Positions 54,367 to 64,000 of a DNA stretch of 64,000 nt are shown here, in pieces. The DNA is taken from the NCBI GenBank assembly GCA_012862575.1, contig BLSF01000031.1, forward strand, positions 454,626 through 518,625, read 5' to 3'. Every line of letters starts with the position of its first letter. The stretch's first letter is position 1. Origin of the DNA: Parietichytrium sp. I65-24A. Taxonomy: Eukaryota; Sar; Bigyra; Thraustochytrida; Thraustochytriidae. A model generated the notes under the pieces. It saw only the letters and a list, made by a program, of their open reading frames with translations, did not search any database and was not told the origin of the DNA. The translations under genes were made by a program, and so were the position numbers.

Positions 54367-55395
54367 AGCCGGACGTTTCTGTTGGATACCGTACAATAAC
54401 GACGTACTTTAGGTTTGTCAACGCAGCGTTCTTCTTGAGCCCATTGCTGAGACTGATTGCCCCTTCGTTTCCAATTTCGTTCTCGCTCAGACTAGTCACA
54501 TGAAGACAACAAGGGCGTGAGTATCGGCTTTCGACAATTGTATCTCCTAAAAAGGCTCAGCCTTGGACGACTCACTTCAAAGTTTTCAATGCGATATTCT
54601 GAAGCAGTCCATGGCCAATCCGTTTAGCACCTTCATCCCCAATGGAAGCAGAACTCAGGCTGGTAAAATGTTCAAGAGTGATGAAGAGTAAGCTAACGAC
54701 AATGCAAAGTGCAGTCCCTTCTCCAACGAAACAGTTCATGCACAGTGTTCAATATAACGCACTCAAGCTCAGTCAATGATGAGTTTCCTCCCAAAGCGTG
54801 GCCAAGTGGGGCTGGTATGTCCATTCTTCCACGTGGCTTCAGACTGTTCATGGTCAGGTGGGACAATTACATGTTAGCAGCTTTGGCAAGTCTCGGCCAT
54901 CGAATATGTGCATACTCACATGAGGGTTGCCAGCGTGTCATTGCTTTTGAGCACCTCTCCAATCACAGATCCGACGGACTGGCAGGAAAGAAGCCTAACA
55001 TCATCAAGGAATTTAGTAATTTCGGGTGAATCAGAACATGCGAAAGATTCCCAACTCAGCGCTCCGTGGCACTTCTATGCTGATGCTTTCATACAGTGAA
55101 TACTGTACTGCTCGTCGACCAAGAGGCTGCGTTGAAGTGCGAGGACTTACTCCAGATACACCAGCGTCTTGCTTCTTGCAACAGTCAAAGCTAGCTCTCG
55201 ATTCTCATTTGCTCTATTCCTCCTGCCAAGTGCCACCCTGCGCCAATATACAAGCAATCCGTGAGCGCCATTGGCCAAGGCCTGACCAGGTCACGAGAGA
55301 AGCACTTACCGTACCGCCCTCTCCCCACGCTCAATCGCCAAGCGTGCGTCAGAGAAGCTATGCAGCCACAAGACTCTGCGATCTGGGCCAGACAT
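51981..55395 (-). CDS. multi-exon leucine-rich-repeat protein (RNI-type), copy A
   Basis: Gene model from splice signals, 19 exons, high to low: 55395-55310, 55222-55151, 54994-54920, 54843-54763, 54659-54576, 54491-54408, 54328-54245, 54148-54065, 53951-53853, 53715-53638, 53529-53446, 53355-53272, 53160-53077, 52972-52889, 52815-52723, 52628-52545, 52473-52384, 52263-52180, 52101-51981. Every intron is phase 2, with donors such as GTACGT/GTAAGT/GTGAGT. The product is about 540 residues. Most middle exons are 84 bases and encode one 28-residue ribonuclease-inhibitor-type LRR (for example LSENEIGNEGAISLSNGL, then LTNL). The first exon starts MSGPDRRVLWLH; the last ends ITELLKRNEARIAPRKE. No nucleotide-binding, kinase or membrane domain is seen, so it is a probable intracellular protein-binding LRR scaffold or receptor-like protein. 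Individual weak exons (10, 12) could use alternative acceptors. Confidence 0.78.
53853..53951 (-). other. hypervariable LRR exon, copy A
   Basis: A 99-base exon, phase 2 at both ends, encoding LSETHSKCWFMGRPDSIETL and onward. It aligns without gaps to 63487-63585 yet differs at 22 bases, while the exons on either side differ at 0-8. Confidence 0.8.
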
Positions 55396-55928
55396 CCTTC
55401 TTTAAAATCAGCTCCGCGTCCGGCCACACGCCCCCTTTGTCCCACTTCCGCTCCCTGCGTCTTCCGATTCCCCCTCGACGGAGAGCCCTTCCACTTGCCA
55501 TTCGACTGTTTCTCAGCAGCGCAGGGTCACAATAGCTAACCAGAGGTAACACCTGCCACAGTTGCCACAGTAAGTAGGACCAGTAGGAGTATCCAATCTG
55601 AGTACGGTACTCAGTACTAGTACCTCCCTCCACCCTCTACGCATTCACAGCACTCACTGCACTCACAGCACTCACGGCACGATGGGGTGTGTGCCCTACT
55701 CTTAGTCAGTTCTACTGAGGACTCACTACAACTCACCACTCCTCCACACCAGCAAGTGAGTAGTGGCAGTGAGAGTCCTTGAATTTAGAGGTAAGAGTGT
55801 GCTGGTACCAGCCGATTCCAGGTCCTACGAGGCAGGCAGCCAGCTCGTAGGAGTCGGGGCTTGGTTGATGGTCGTGGTCTGCTTGACTTGGCTTGCGAGT
55901 GTTGGATTGGAATTGGATGGGTTGTTCA
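55396..55928. other. intergenic, 5' flank of LRR copy A
   Basis: No gene seen. It contains a palindromic GTACGGTACTCAGTACTAG motif (55602-55620) and repeated ACTCACAGC units near 55648-55678. Confidence 0.45.
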
Positions 55929-57240
55929 CTATTCATTGTTTATTTCTTCTGTGTGCAGCTGCCATCTGGCAGCTAAGGTGGCTCTATGCGCGGCTCGCAA
56001 AAGCTGTGTGTTGCTGAGATCGTGCTGTGCATTTGAGAGCGGCATGCCAGTAAGTTTACATCGGAAATACTCGAGTGTGAATATAGCGCAGTCATATCCA
56101 TTCGGTTGTTTGGGAAAGGTCTCCCCAGGGACAGTGAAGTTCGCGTTGATAGTGGGGAGCCAATGCCGGAGACGTGCCTCAATTGCAATGGCAGACCTAA
56201 CAGTGGTTTGGACGTTCTCAGATGGGTCTATAAGCTCGACCCGTGCATCTGGAAAAGATGTGGCGTCAAATTCAAAGAGAAGGAGGTGGTTCTGAAGATA
56301 TACCGGCGCAAGGACGCGTCTTCTTTGCTGCAGTATCTCGATGAAGTCAAGTGGGACGAGAGCATTGGCGAGGAAAAGGTGAACGGGATTTGGAGGCACC
56401 GTATAGCCCTGTCTTTGTTCGTCGGGAATTCGCTCCAGAAGAACTGTGACTAGAGTGCTCATGGCAAGATCATCAACCCATTCGCCAGCTTGGAGGCTCT
56501 CTATCGCGTTTGATCGGTCCGTTGCCGTAGAGGTGGCGCCAGCGAGCGCGGTGTCGTTGCCCCTCTCCGCTGCACGCGCTCGAGCTGTGATGCTGACGAG
56601 GGGTCGCGCAGGAGGCAAAGCGTCGTTAGTTCTATTCCTTTTTCGCGTTGGTGAAGAGTGGAGTCTTGCGGCCAGACTTTGTTCTTGCACGAGACCTGCG
56701 ACATGGTCCTGGCCGGCAGAGTTGCATGACGTAATCCACAGTTCACGCCTGGATTGACGTGTTTGCACTGCAAGCGTACGCAGCCGCGCCATGTCATGGA
56801 CCTGATCATACGAGACCGAGACGTCATCATTTAGCCACTTAAGGTAAACCTCTTTGAATGCAGGCTCGTTCCCGTTACAGAGCGGGGCAAGGATAGCGAG
56901 TTGTTGTATTGACTGTGCCCGACTCAACATTACATAGGCACTCCCCTTTTTTTTTCGTTCTGGCCAGGTACAATGCGCAGTTCTAGTACGAGCTTGACGC
57001 CTCTATCCCAGCGCATGGTCGCGCCCTGTACGCCCATGTCGGTAGCAGCTTTTTTTCAGCGCGGAGAAGCAGGAACCGCGCCCATGTCTCCAGAGTTAAT
57101 TGCTGCACATCGCGGCCATCATACCAGTAAGGAAACACGGAGCCGAATGCCCGAGGGAAGTAGTTGTCCTGGAACTCGTTCACAGGCTTCATATCCCCGT
57201 TCGGCGTTAAGATGATCGGATCCTAAAGGTATCTGTCGAG
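55929..57240 (-). pseudogene. decayed PIF1-like helicase C-terminus fused to Ulp1-type (C48) protease
   Basis: A 333-residue open frame (ATG 56928-56930) carries a Ulp1/SENP-like cysteine protease: WVDD at 151-154, His215 (QNHLLLF), Asp235 (LIDP), oxyanion Gln275 and Cys281 (KQPNGYDCAIF). Its first residues continue upstream as KKGSAYVMLSRAQSIQQL, a PIF1 helicase motif VI. Beyond a run of nine A (minus strand; T9 at 56947-56955) another frame gives TDMGVQGATMRWDRGVKL and KLVLELRIVPG (motif V). Beyond a run of seven A (T7 at 57050-57056) a third frame gives FGSVFPYWYDG and WARFLLLRAEKK. The fusion therefore appears broken by two homopolymer frameshifts and truncated upstream by a stop near 57241. 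The frameshifts could be sequencing errors. It is probably of mobile-element origin. Confidence 0.65.
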
Positions 57241-57247
57241 CACTCAG

Positions 57248-60200
57248 ATGGGGGCAGTGCAAGTAGCGCAGGTCGTTGTAGGAATCCCGGATCACTACTA
57301 CTCGCACAAAACTGTATACCTTGACTGGATGAAAATTGTGCAAGAACTTGCGACTCTAAATTTGCTCGATCTCACTCCGTTTGGCATTCCACTCTATGCT
57401 CAAACTATGCGGGTCACCGACGACGGCATCGTTACGCACTATCACGACAATACGACGAAAATAGACGTCTCTTCATGCCGGTTGAGCCCTTATGAGCTCG
57501 CTATGTGGACACAACAGTGCTCCAAAAAACAGGCCACTATTCCTTTCTCCACTGCCCATCCGCTCAATGACAAGAGAGGTCTTAAATTCGTAACGGAGAT
57601 GAACGTTCCAATCATGTGGAAAATTCCCAGGTCAGAGGACAAACTTGTTTTTGACTTATTCATCGCTACAATCGCGTCCCCAATGGCCGCTCAGCTTTTC
57701 AGCACCAATGAGCCGATTACCATGCAACAAATTCAAAGCTACAAGGTGGGTGCGATGCAGAATAAATGGGTACAAAAGCTAGTCCACAACATTCTTCTTT
57801 CCGAGCAAGCCGACAAACTCGCGAAGGCCCACTCGAAACAGATTGACAAAGAGAGAGACGGTATCGAAGACGATGCTGATGCCAACTCGGAAGAGAATTG
57901 CATTGATGAGGACATCGACTTTTACGACAAATTCCAACCGGAACGAGACTTGGTGGAACAGGAAGCCATTCTTGATATCATAGACGAAGAAGTCGAATAT
58001 TTGACAGAACATGACGCCACCAGCACTCACGCTCCGAGCATAAAGTCAACATGGGCAAAAGAAGGTGCACAGGCTTTCCAGAACTACGTACAGGCTCGGT
58101 TTCCATACTTTGGAGTTCCTCACGATACTCAGCAACTGCGCAACTTTCGTGACACGCATATGAATGACGACACAGAGGATTGTATGGTTGGAGCTGCGGA
58201 TGAGACTACGCGCCACGTCCTCGAAGCTTCCCGCAAAGAAGAGAAAGAGCTCGGCAGAATCTATCAGCGAATGCACAAAACTGATCCGCAGGAGCTCGCG
58301 CCAGTTTTAAGTGTACAAGAGCGCAGCAACGAGATCCTGAAATGGTTGAAACCCAGTCAAGAAGCTGACTTTGCGCGAACTCTGGACCCCGCCCAATGGC
58401 AAAAAATGGAATCACTGGTCGCTGCGGCGCTGGACAACTCTGTTCCGGCGACGGAATATGCCGAGCAAAGTCCCTCCTTGGACCATCCATCACGGCCAAT
58501 CCAGCCGTGCATGACCGCGGAGAGCGTAGCACAGATCTTTACACTGACCAAGGAGCAATTTTTGCCCTTTGTGGTCTTTGCAGAGTACGCTTTGAGTCTC
58601 AAACGATTCCTGCAAAACCCCAACTGCTTTCAGTGCCCCGCGCCTTTGCGCATGTGCATCGACGCCGCCCCTGGCGCAGGAAAGTCATGGGTGTTGAAAG
58701 CCATCATATTCTTCGCCTGGAATCAAGGCCTCATCCATCTGTGCAGAGCAACAGCTTACTCTGCTAAAGCGAGCGCCAACATCCACTCCGCTGTGCTCCC
58801 TGCGTCCACCACCCACTCTCTCTTCAGTATAAACAGGTGTGACACGAACACACCTCTAACGGCAAGAGCGCCTAAGGAGTCGTTAGGCTCCGTCGCTATT
58901 TGCTTCCTGGATGAGATATCCCTCATCTCTAGTGATTTCTTGGCAGTCATTAGCAACCAGTTCACCAAATTGAGCGCCAACACGCAAGCAGAAGGCTTCG
59001 GGGGTAGGTGCATCATTGCTTTCGGGGACACTTCGCAGCTCGTTTTGGGAGCACCACTCTGGAAAAGCCACCCAAACGAGTGTACAACGGACATTATCTC
59101 AGCAGGATTCGACCAGAGGAAACAACAAAATAATCTTCAGCTTCTCGGGCGGCAACTATGGCTACAGATGGACGTCTGCCAGCTGTACGAGGTGAATCGC
59201 TTCCTCCCAACGCCAGGCGGCAGGCAGCTGGCTGAAATTGTCCTCGACCTTCGGCGCGGCGTCTTGTCGGAGCAGACGTTGGATTTGCTGAATAGTCGCA
59301 CCTTGTCAGACGGCGTCGAGCTGTTCAGCAAGCCAGATCTGCCTCCAATATTTCTAAGCTCGAGAAATTTGGTTCTCTCTGAAGTGGCTGTTCATATGCA
59401 AATTGCAGAGGGGTTGGCGCAAGGCAAGCAAGTTTTCATTTGGCCTTCCTTGGACATCGACACACACAAGAACGCAAGGTTGTCAGCAACTCAGCAACTC
59501 ATGGCCAATGAGTTATGTTTTCGCAAGGCGGGAGAGTGCTTCAAGTATTACGTGTTCTTTCCCGGGGCGCAGTATGTCTTTTCACAAAATGTCTTGAAGC
59601 GGGTGGGGTGGATAAATCAAGGAGAAGCGCGCGCCATAGATATTCAGTTCCACCCTGAAGAGCCAACGCTGGCGCAAGGTCAGCAAGTAGTCTTTTTGAG
59701 GAGACAACCGCTTTCAATGACGATGGAGATTTCCTGCCCGCCAAAGCCATTTCATATCGATGGCTTGCCTCCAAATTGCGTGAAACTCTTTCGGAAGCGG
59801 ACCAAAACTTTCAAGCTTGAAGACGGCACGACATGTATACGATATGGTTTCAAGGATGTCTTCCCTGCTAATACGAAAACTGACTATATGGTTCAATGCG
59901 CAACAATACGCAGCCCTCAGAAAGTCATTATTGATCTTTCCATCCCACTCGACGGCAAGGTCAACGCAGGTTCTTGGCTCGTCATGCTTTCCAGAGCGGA
60001 GACGCTGGATCAGATTTACCTCGCAAGGCCCCTTTACACGACGTCACAAGAACGTGCAATATTTCTTCCGAAGGCAATAGCAAAGGCTGCTCTTCCGGAT
60101 GCCAAGCAGAATGAACTCGCTCGGATGCAAAGACGCAGTCAGGAGTTCAAACAAAAATACGCCTGGGCGGTCGACAGAGCGGCATGCCTTCCAGACTTTA

Positions 60201-60344
60201 GAACGGACACAATAGCAGCCCCTCAGACGCAATTTTCGTTCGTGTCTCAAGTACCACAGANCAGTACCACAGAAACGCAAAGCGCCCAACAAGAGCAAGG
60301 TCTCCAACAAAACCAAGAGACCACGAGCAAAAACGACACAATGA
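57248..60344 (+). CDS. PIF1-like helicase from a mobile element, C-terminus affected by an N
   Basis: A large single-exon ATP-dependent DNA helicase of the PIF1/RecD2 superfamily 1 type. Motif I is DAAPGAGKS (472-480), motif II is FLDEIS with D555-E556, motif III is IIAFGDTSQL, and motif VI is SWLVMLSRAETLDQIYL. The N-terminal about 450 residues are not recognised; no HUH replication-initiator motif of Helitrons was found. Read literally through the N at 60261 the frame runs to 60457 and ends in an odd tail made of 17-base repeats. If the 11-base sequence duplicated around the N is collapsed, the frame instead ends at TGA 60342-60344 with a Lys/Arg-rich tail (KRKAPNKSK), which looks nuclear-localising. 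It is divergent from the helicase/Ulp1 pseudogene and shares motif V-VI similarity with it. A cellular PIF1 is unlikely, given the context and the divergence. Confidence 0.75.
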
Positions 60345-60584
60345 TTCGGGGGACTAGTTCCTTATTCTCTGGGATACGGTGCTCTCTGGGATTCCTTGTT
60401 CTCTGGAATTCCTTGTTCTCTGAGCTTCCTTGTTCGCTCGAGTCTGTCATTACTTAGTAAATGCAACACAAAGAGCTAGCTACAAGTCCTAATCCTTCCT
60501 ATCATCTCGTCTTCCAAATTCCACTATCTCTCTACTAGCTAGGCACGCACTTCTGGCCCGGGGGGTTCTACCCCCCGTGAGTAT

Positions 60585-60651
60585 TATGTAAACCCCGAGA
60601 AAATGGTCCGGCATGGCGCAACTCAAGAGCCTATGCAAGTAAGCCTGACTC
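60585..60651 (+). repeat. 67-base direct repeat, copy 2
   Basis: Same orientation and length as 51217-51283, with two visible differences. It directly precedes the retroelement-like fragment. Confidence 0.85.
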
Positions 60652-60654
60652 CAC

Positions 60655-60900
60655 CATCAGCCTTCGCCCGATGGCCCCGCAGCCGACCGCGCAAGAGACA
60701 AACACCAGAAATACGACGCTGCAATCGCGAAAATTCCCCATGCTCTTTTGGTTCCTATGGTGCGGTATCTACGTGGAGGTTTTGGTCCTGAGGCTGAACG
60801 CTTCTTTGACTTCGTCAAAGATGAACTCAAGCATCGTGGTCGTGTAAATCCTTCCTTGGAAACAAACCGTTGCATGCGTTCACCTCAAGGCCACATTTAA
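60655..60900 (+). pseudogene. retroelement-like C-terminal fragment
   Basis: An open frame without its own start encodes DKHQKYDAAIAKIPHALLVP, then YLRGGFGPEAERFFDFVKDE, ending at TAA 60898-60900. The KH..Y, hydrophobic, GGFGxEA order resembles the C-terminal tail that follows reverse transcriptase in some protist LINE-type elements. No RT motif remains. The family assignment is tentative. Confidence 0.35.
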
Positions 60901-61618
60901 CGGCATCATCAAAGGAGCTAAAAAGATTCAAGTTGCAGTGTGGTGCAACGGCTCCATGTGGGCCACTGTTGGTGGCTTAACCCGCGAGATGGATGTTTTC
61001 ACTGATATCCACAATTTGCCTACGGGCTTGCACATGTCGGCTGCGCCCCCTGTGCTTGTTTGAAGGCTTCGTAGCTCAGTCTCTCTTTAGATAAATGTTC
61101 AATCCAAAATTTTACTCTGGAGACGTGCAAACAGGGTGGAAGGAGGAGCTCAATGGAGAAGCTTCCGCTCCTGTCTTTTACCCTCTACATAAGTGCAGTG
61201 AAAAGTTTGTGGGCAGCGCGCAGGTATCGGCTGGAAAGCAAACATTGGTGGATCAAACCCTGTCCACACCTATGAAATAGAGGGACCTATTGACGGTTGC
61301 AAGTCTTCCTGTTGGCGTCTGATCCACCCTCAGACGCGAGCACCGAGGAGAGGCTGAATACAAAACGCCAAATCTCCATGAAAGTGAGAGGTGGGCACCG
61401 AGCCCTTCCACGGCACTCCTCCTCACCGCCACTGTTTTCATGTCACAAGTGCCGCCTTCGAATCTCCGAGCAAATTTTTGTTATAAAAAAAAGAAAAGAG
61501 AAGAGAAATACTTTTTTTTTCCATAGGATGTGAAACATTGCGTGTGTCGCATCGTGTGTGTGAGGGCTAGACAGAAAGTTCGGATTCCAGACTCCAGTTC
61601 GGGTCGCCGATTTCAGAA

Positions 61619-64000
61619 CTAAAGAACGCACTCCTTGCGGGGGGCAATGCGCGCCTCGTTTCTTTTCAACAACTCCGAGATTCGCTCGCATGGAGGAGCG
61701 GGATATCCTGAGCAGTCGCTTTCGTCGTCTCCGTAAGACCTCGTAAGACATTCGTCATCAAAGCTTTCCAGATTTGTTAGATCATCTCGCACCTCAGACA
61801 CCGGCGATGAAACTTACTGTATTTCTGTGAGCGTGTAATTCTCTTCAAGTGCGGCACAAAGCGTCTCCGCATTCTCGTCTGTGATGTTATTGTGAGACAG
61901 ACTGTTAAAACAACGCAAAGAAACATTTTCGTTAATCTCGATTGTCTAGCCAGGACAGCCGCGCAAAGGCAGAAAGTTCAATTTCCAACCTCTTGCTGAT
62001 TCGGAAATTCAATCGACGTACTCGAGAGTCGTCAAGGACTTATTTTGTTTGAGCCCGTGCGAGATCGCAGCCATATGATTCTCAGATTGTAAACCATTAT
62101 TTGCGGACAGACTGAAGAATGACAAAAAGTTACAGTTAATCACTTCAACAGCAAACACTGACGAATGGACGCATCAACCTACTTCAGAAGGGTCAGTGTG
62201 GAGTTCATTTCCAGCGCGCGACCCAATTCTTCTGCAGCTTCGGTATTTATTTTGCAGAGCCTGAGGCTATCAATATAAAAAAAGCCCACGTTAGTGAACG
62301 AGCCACACAAGTCACACAGTGCGCGATTTGCGGATCGAATCGAAGATGAAAAGCCTACCTCAGAAAGGTCAACGCTGTGTTCTTCTGCAGCGCTCGACCA
62401 ATCGCCGCCACCCCTTCTCCACTCGTTGAATGGTTAAGGCCACCCGAGAGACTGATAAGATAGGTGTTAATTCAGCGCGTTGACACTCTCTATTCTTGCT
62501 CCAAGCAATTGCACAGGGACTCACGTGACCTTCGTCAATCCAGTGTTGTTTCCAAGCATCGAACCCATCGCGACCAAACCTTTATCTCCGTAGCCATTTT
62601 GATGCATGCTATTTGGGTCGTAAAATCTCAATAATATCAGCAAGACGTAGGCAAAGGTACTTTTCAACGCCGCCCAATTCGCAAAAGCCAACGCTGTTTT
62701 TCATGGACTTACCAGAGGCGCTGTAGTGTGTTGTTTTTCTCCAGCGCATCAGCAATCGCGCAAGCTCCAAGGTCAGTGAAGGTATTACATGCAACACTAA
62801 ACGACTCAATATTACATGTCAGCATTTGGGTCTTGGCCGTTCAAGAATAATTGACTGAATACACTCATTCTCCTCCAGTATTAACGTACTTCAATTCTGT
62901 CAATGTGCTATTCTTCTCCAAGGCACTCGCGAGTTTTACCGCCGAGGCATCACACATAACACAGTAATTTAAGCTTGAGGAGTGAAGTCGAATGTTTTTT
63001 TACAGGATCAATAGTCAGAGTGGTTGTATCAAAAATAAATTTTGCACCGAAGCCGATGACAAGAGCAACTTACTTAAGACACCTCAGTGTAGTGTTCATC
63101 GTCAACACTGTACAGATCGCCATGTGCCCACCCGGTCCGATTGCATTCATGGACAGACTAGCTCATTTACGTTTTCCTGTTAAATTTTCTTGAAGTTCAT
63201 GCTCACCACCTGTGCTAAAAGGCTGGATGCTTCCTTCAGCATTAACCAGACAAATTAGAACGTACTCGAGAGTCACCAAACCTTGAACAACACAGGACCT
63301 GACGGTTCCACCATTTGAAAGAATACTTTTGAAAGCAGTGAAACTGTTGGGTACAACGGGTGATCGCAGTCAGTTTAACTGTAAATGAGCCACATTCTTT
63401 CAGTTGAACTAAATTTCTTTACCGATTCAGAGCACTGATCGATTTCTTGCAAACCAAAGAATCTGAGTCACTTGTAAGTCACGTACCCATCGAGAATAGC
63501 CAATTGCAAATACATAAATAAATCCTGGGTCTCACTATTATCAGGAATTCCCGCGAGCGTACACTCCCAGAGAGTTTCACTCAAACTATACAAGTCAAGG
63601 AGTATCGTTAGTGTCAGCAAGAGTCTAAAGATTTGGCTCAAAATCAAAACTGTAAACACTCTCGTCTCCCTTGTCAGGATCTTCGATCTCCTACATACTT
63701 GAGGGAAGTCAACGAGCAGTTTTCCGATAGCCCCAGACCGATTGCAATCAATCGATTGCCTATCGTGAAATTGTGAGCCAAACTTGAGCACGTGAGAAAA
63801 GGGATACAAAAGTCAGATAGAATGAGCTCGTGACGTGTTGCAGCCTCTGTTCTTAAGGCAAGACGAATGCCAACGTACTTCAGGGTGCTCAGTACCGCAT
63901 TTTCCCAGAGGCATTCACCGATCGAGACTGCTCCTTCTCTACCAATCTTATTTTTGGACAGACTGATGATAATTACGCCCTTCGTTAATTGACTGTGCAA
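61619..64000 (-). CDS. multi-exon leucine-rich-repeat protein, copy B (5' part outside window)
   Basis: Paralogue of 51981-55395 with the same exon plan. Exons that could be placed include 61739-61619 (last), 61901-61818, 62973-62890, 63343-63266, 63585-63487 and 63962-63879, all phase 2. All compared exons remain open, including 62973-62890, where the acceptor shared with copy A (AAG) restores a full 28-residue repeat. It therefore looks intact rather than a pseudogene. Amino-acid changes relative to copy A cluster in the exons near 62700-64000, strongest at 63487-63585. The N-terminal exons lie beyond the window. Confidence 0.72.
63487..63585 (-). other. hypervariable LRR exon, copy B
   Basis: A 99-base exon encoding LSETLWECTLAGIPDNSETQ and onward. 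It is open and of the same length and phase as its counterpart at 53853-53951 but differs at 17 of 33 residues. Confidence 0.8.

Larger units (their letters stand above)
60345..61618. other. non-coding flank with repeats and a retroelement-like fragment
   Basis: Three ATTCCTTGTTCTCTGG-like units (60388-60435), the second 67-base repeat (60585-60651), a retroelement-like peptide (60655-60900) and, from 61351, the second copy of the LRR-gene 3' flank. Confidence 0.5.
61351..64000. repeat. segmental duplication, copy B
   Basis: Direct copy of 51705-54366, cut by the window end. Divergence is a few percent in most introns and 0-2% in several exons, but much higher in the exon at 63487-63585 and the intron beside it. 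Confidence 0.92.

Noticed and set aside
56983-57192. Minus-strand frame with FGSVFPYWYDG taken as a Helitron N-terminal domain
   Set aside because: After allowing one homopolymer shift it runs directly into PIF1 motif V and VI, so it is better explained as part of the helicase next to the Ulp1 domain.
57248-60457. Literal 1,069-residue helicase frame through the N
   Set aside because: The final 60-odd residues derive from a short tandem DNA repeat after a duplicated 11-mer at the N; the collapsed reading ending at 60344 is more plausible.
61067-61100. GGCTTCGTAGCTCAGT, resembling the 5' end of a tRNA
   Set aside because: No matching anticodon stem, T-arm or 3' acceptor strand follows within 80 bases. 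At best a tRNA-derived repeat head.

Overview
The window is nuclear DNA of an intron-poor unicellular eukaryote. Most genes are long, uninterrupted reading frames: a 1.7k-residue ion channel, a 1.1k-residue Lon protease and an ABCC exporter of more than 1,430 residues. The proteins belong to eukaryotic compartments (mitochondrial Lon, peroxisomal PEX14, an ER signal peptide peptidase with a KKxx tail). The few introns have GT..AG ends, often GTAAGT or GTACGT. Intergenic DNA is long and full of microsatellites. A four-domain EEEE channel, a bZIP factor and a nucleotide-transporter-like protein would fit an alga or alga-related protist, but the lineage cannot be fixed from this sequence.

Layout. 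1-4312 (-): ABCC/MRP exporter, cut by the left edge. 5725-8179: a 1.2-kb unit present twice, joined by a single N. 8180-12547: non-coding. 12548-14092 (+): Nudix hydrolase. 16262-17764 (-): signal peptide peptidase. 19552-21054 (+): BAHD-like acyltransferase. 21957-24237 (+, one intron): PEX14 with an apparent PUB domain. 24947-26171 (+, one intron): unrecognised basic protein. 27094-28479 (-): bZIP factor. 28480-38015: 9.5 kb without a recognisable gene. 38016-41291 (+): mitochondrial Lon. 41425-42994 (-, two introns): nucleotide-transporter-like membrane protein. 43744-48873 (-): four-domain voltage-gated channel. 50613-50946 (-): small Rdx/thioredoxin-fold reading frame, apparently broken.

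The right end, from about 51 kb, is an accessory region. Two direct copies of a leucine-rich-repeat gene (51981-55395, and 61619 to the window edge) lie about 9.6 kb apart. Nearly every exon encodes one LRR and every intron is in phase 2. Between the copies sit a decayed PIF1-helicase/Ulp1-protease fusion (-), a divergent, near-intact PIF1-like helicase (+) and a retroelement-like remnant. Most exons and introns of the two LRR copies are nearly identical, but one 99-base exon differs at 22 positions, all of which change the protein. This is the strongest candidate here for an unusual system: a recently duplicated receptor-like LRR gene with a hypervariable cassette exon, embedded in mobile DNA.

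The housekeeping genes show no operon-like links; they are single genes separated by repeats. Both Ns in the window fall exactly at duplicated sequence, so they look like scaffold joins of overlapping contigs rather than true gaps.
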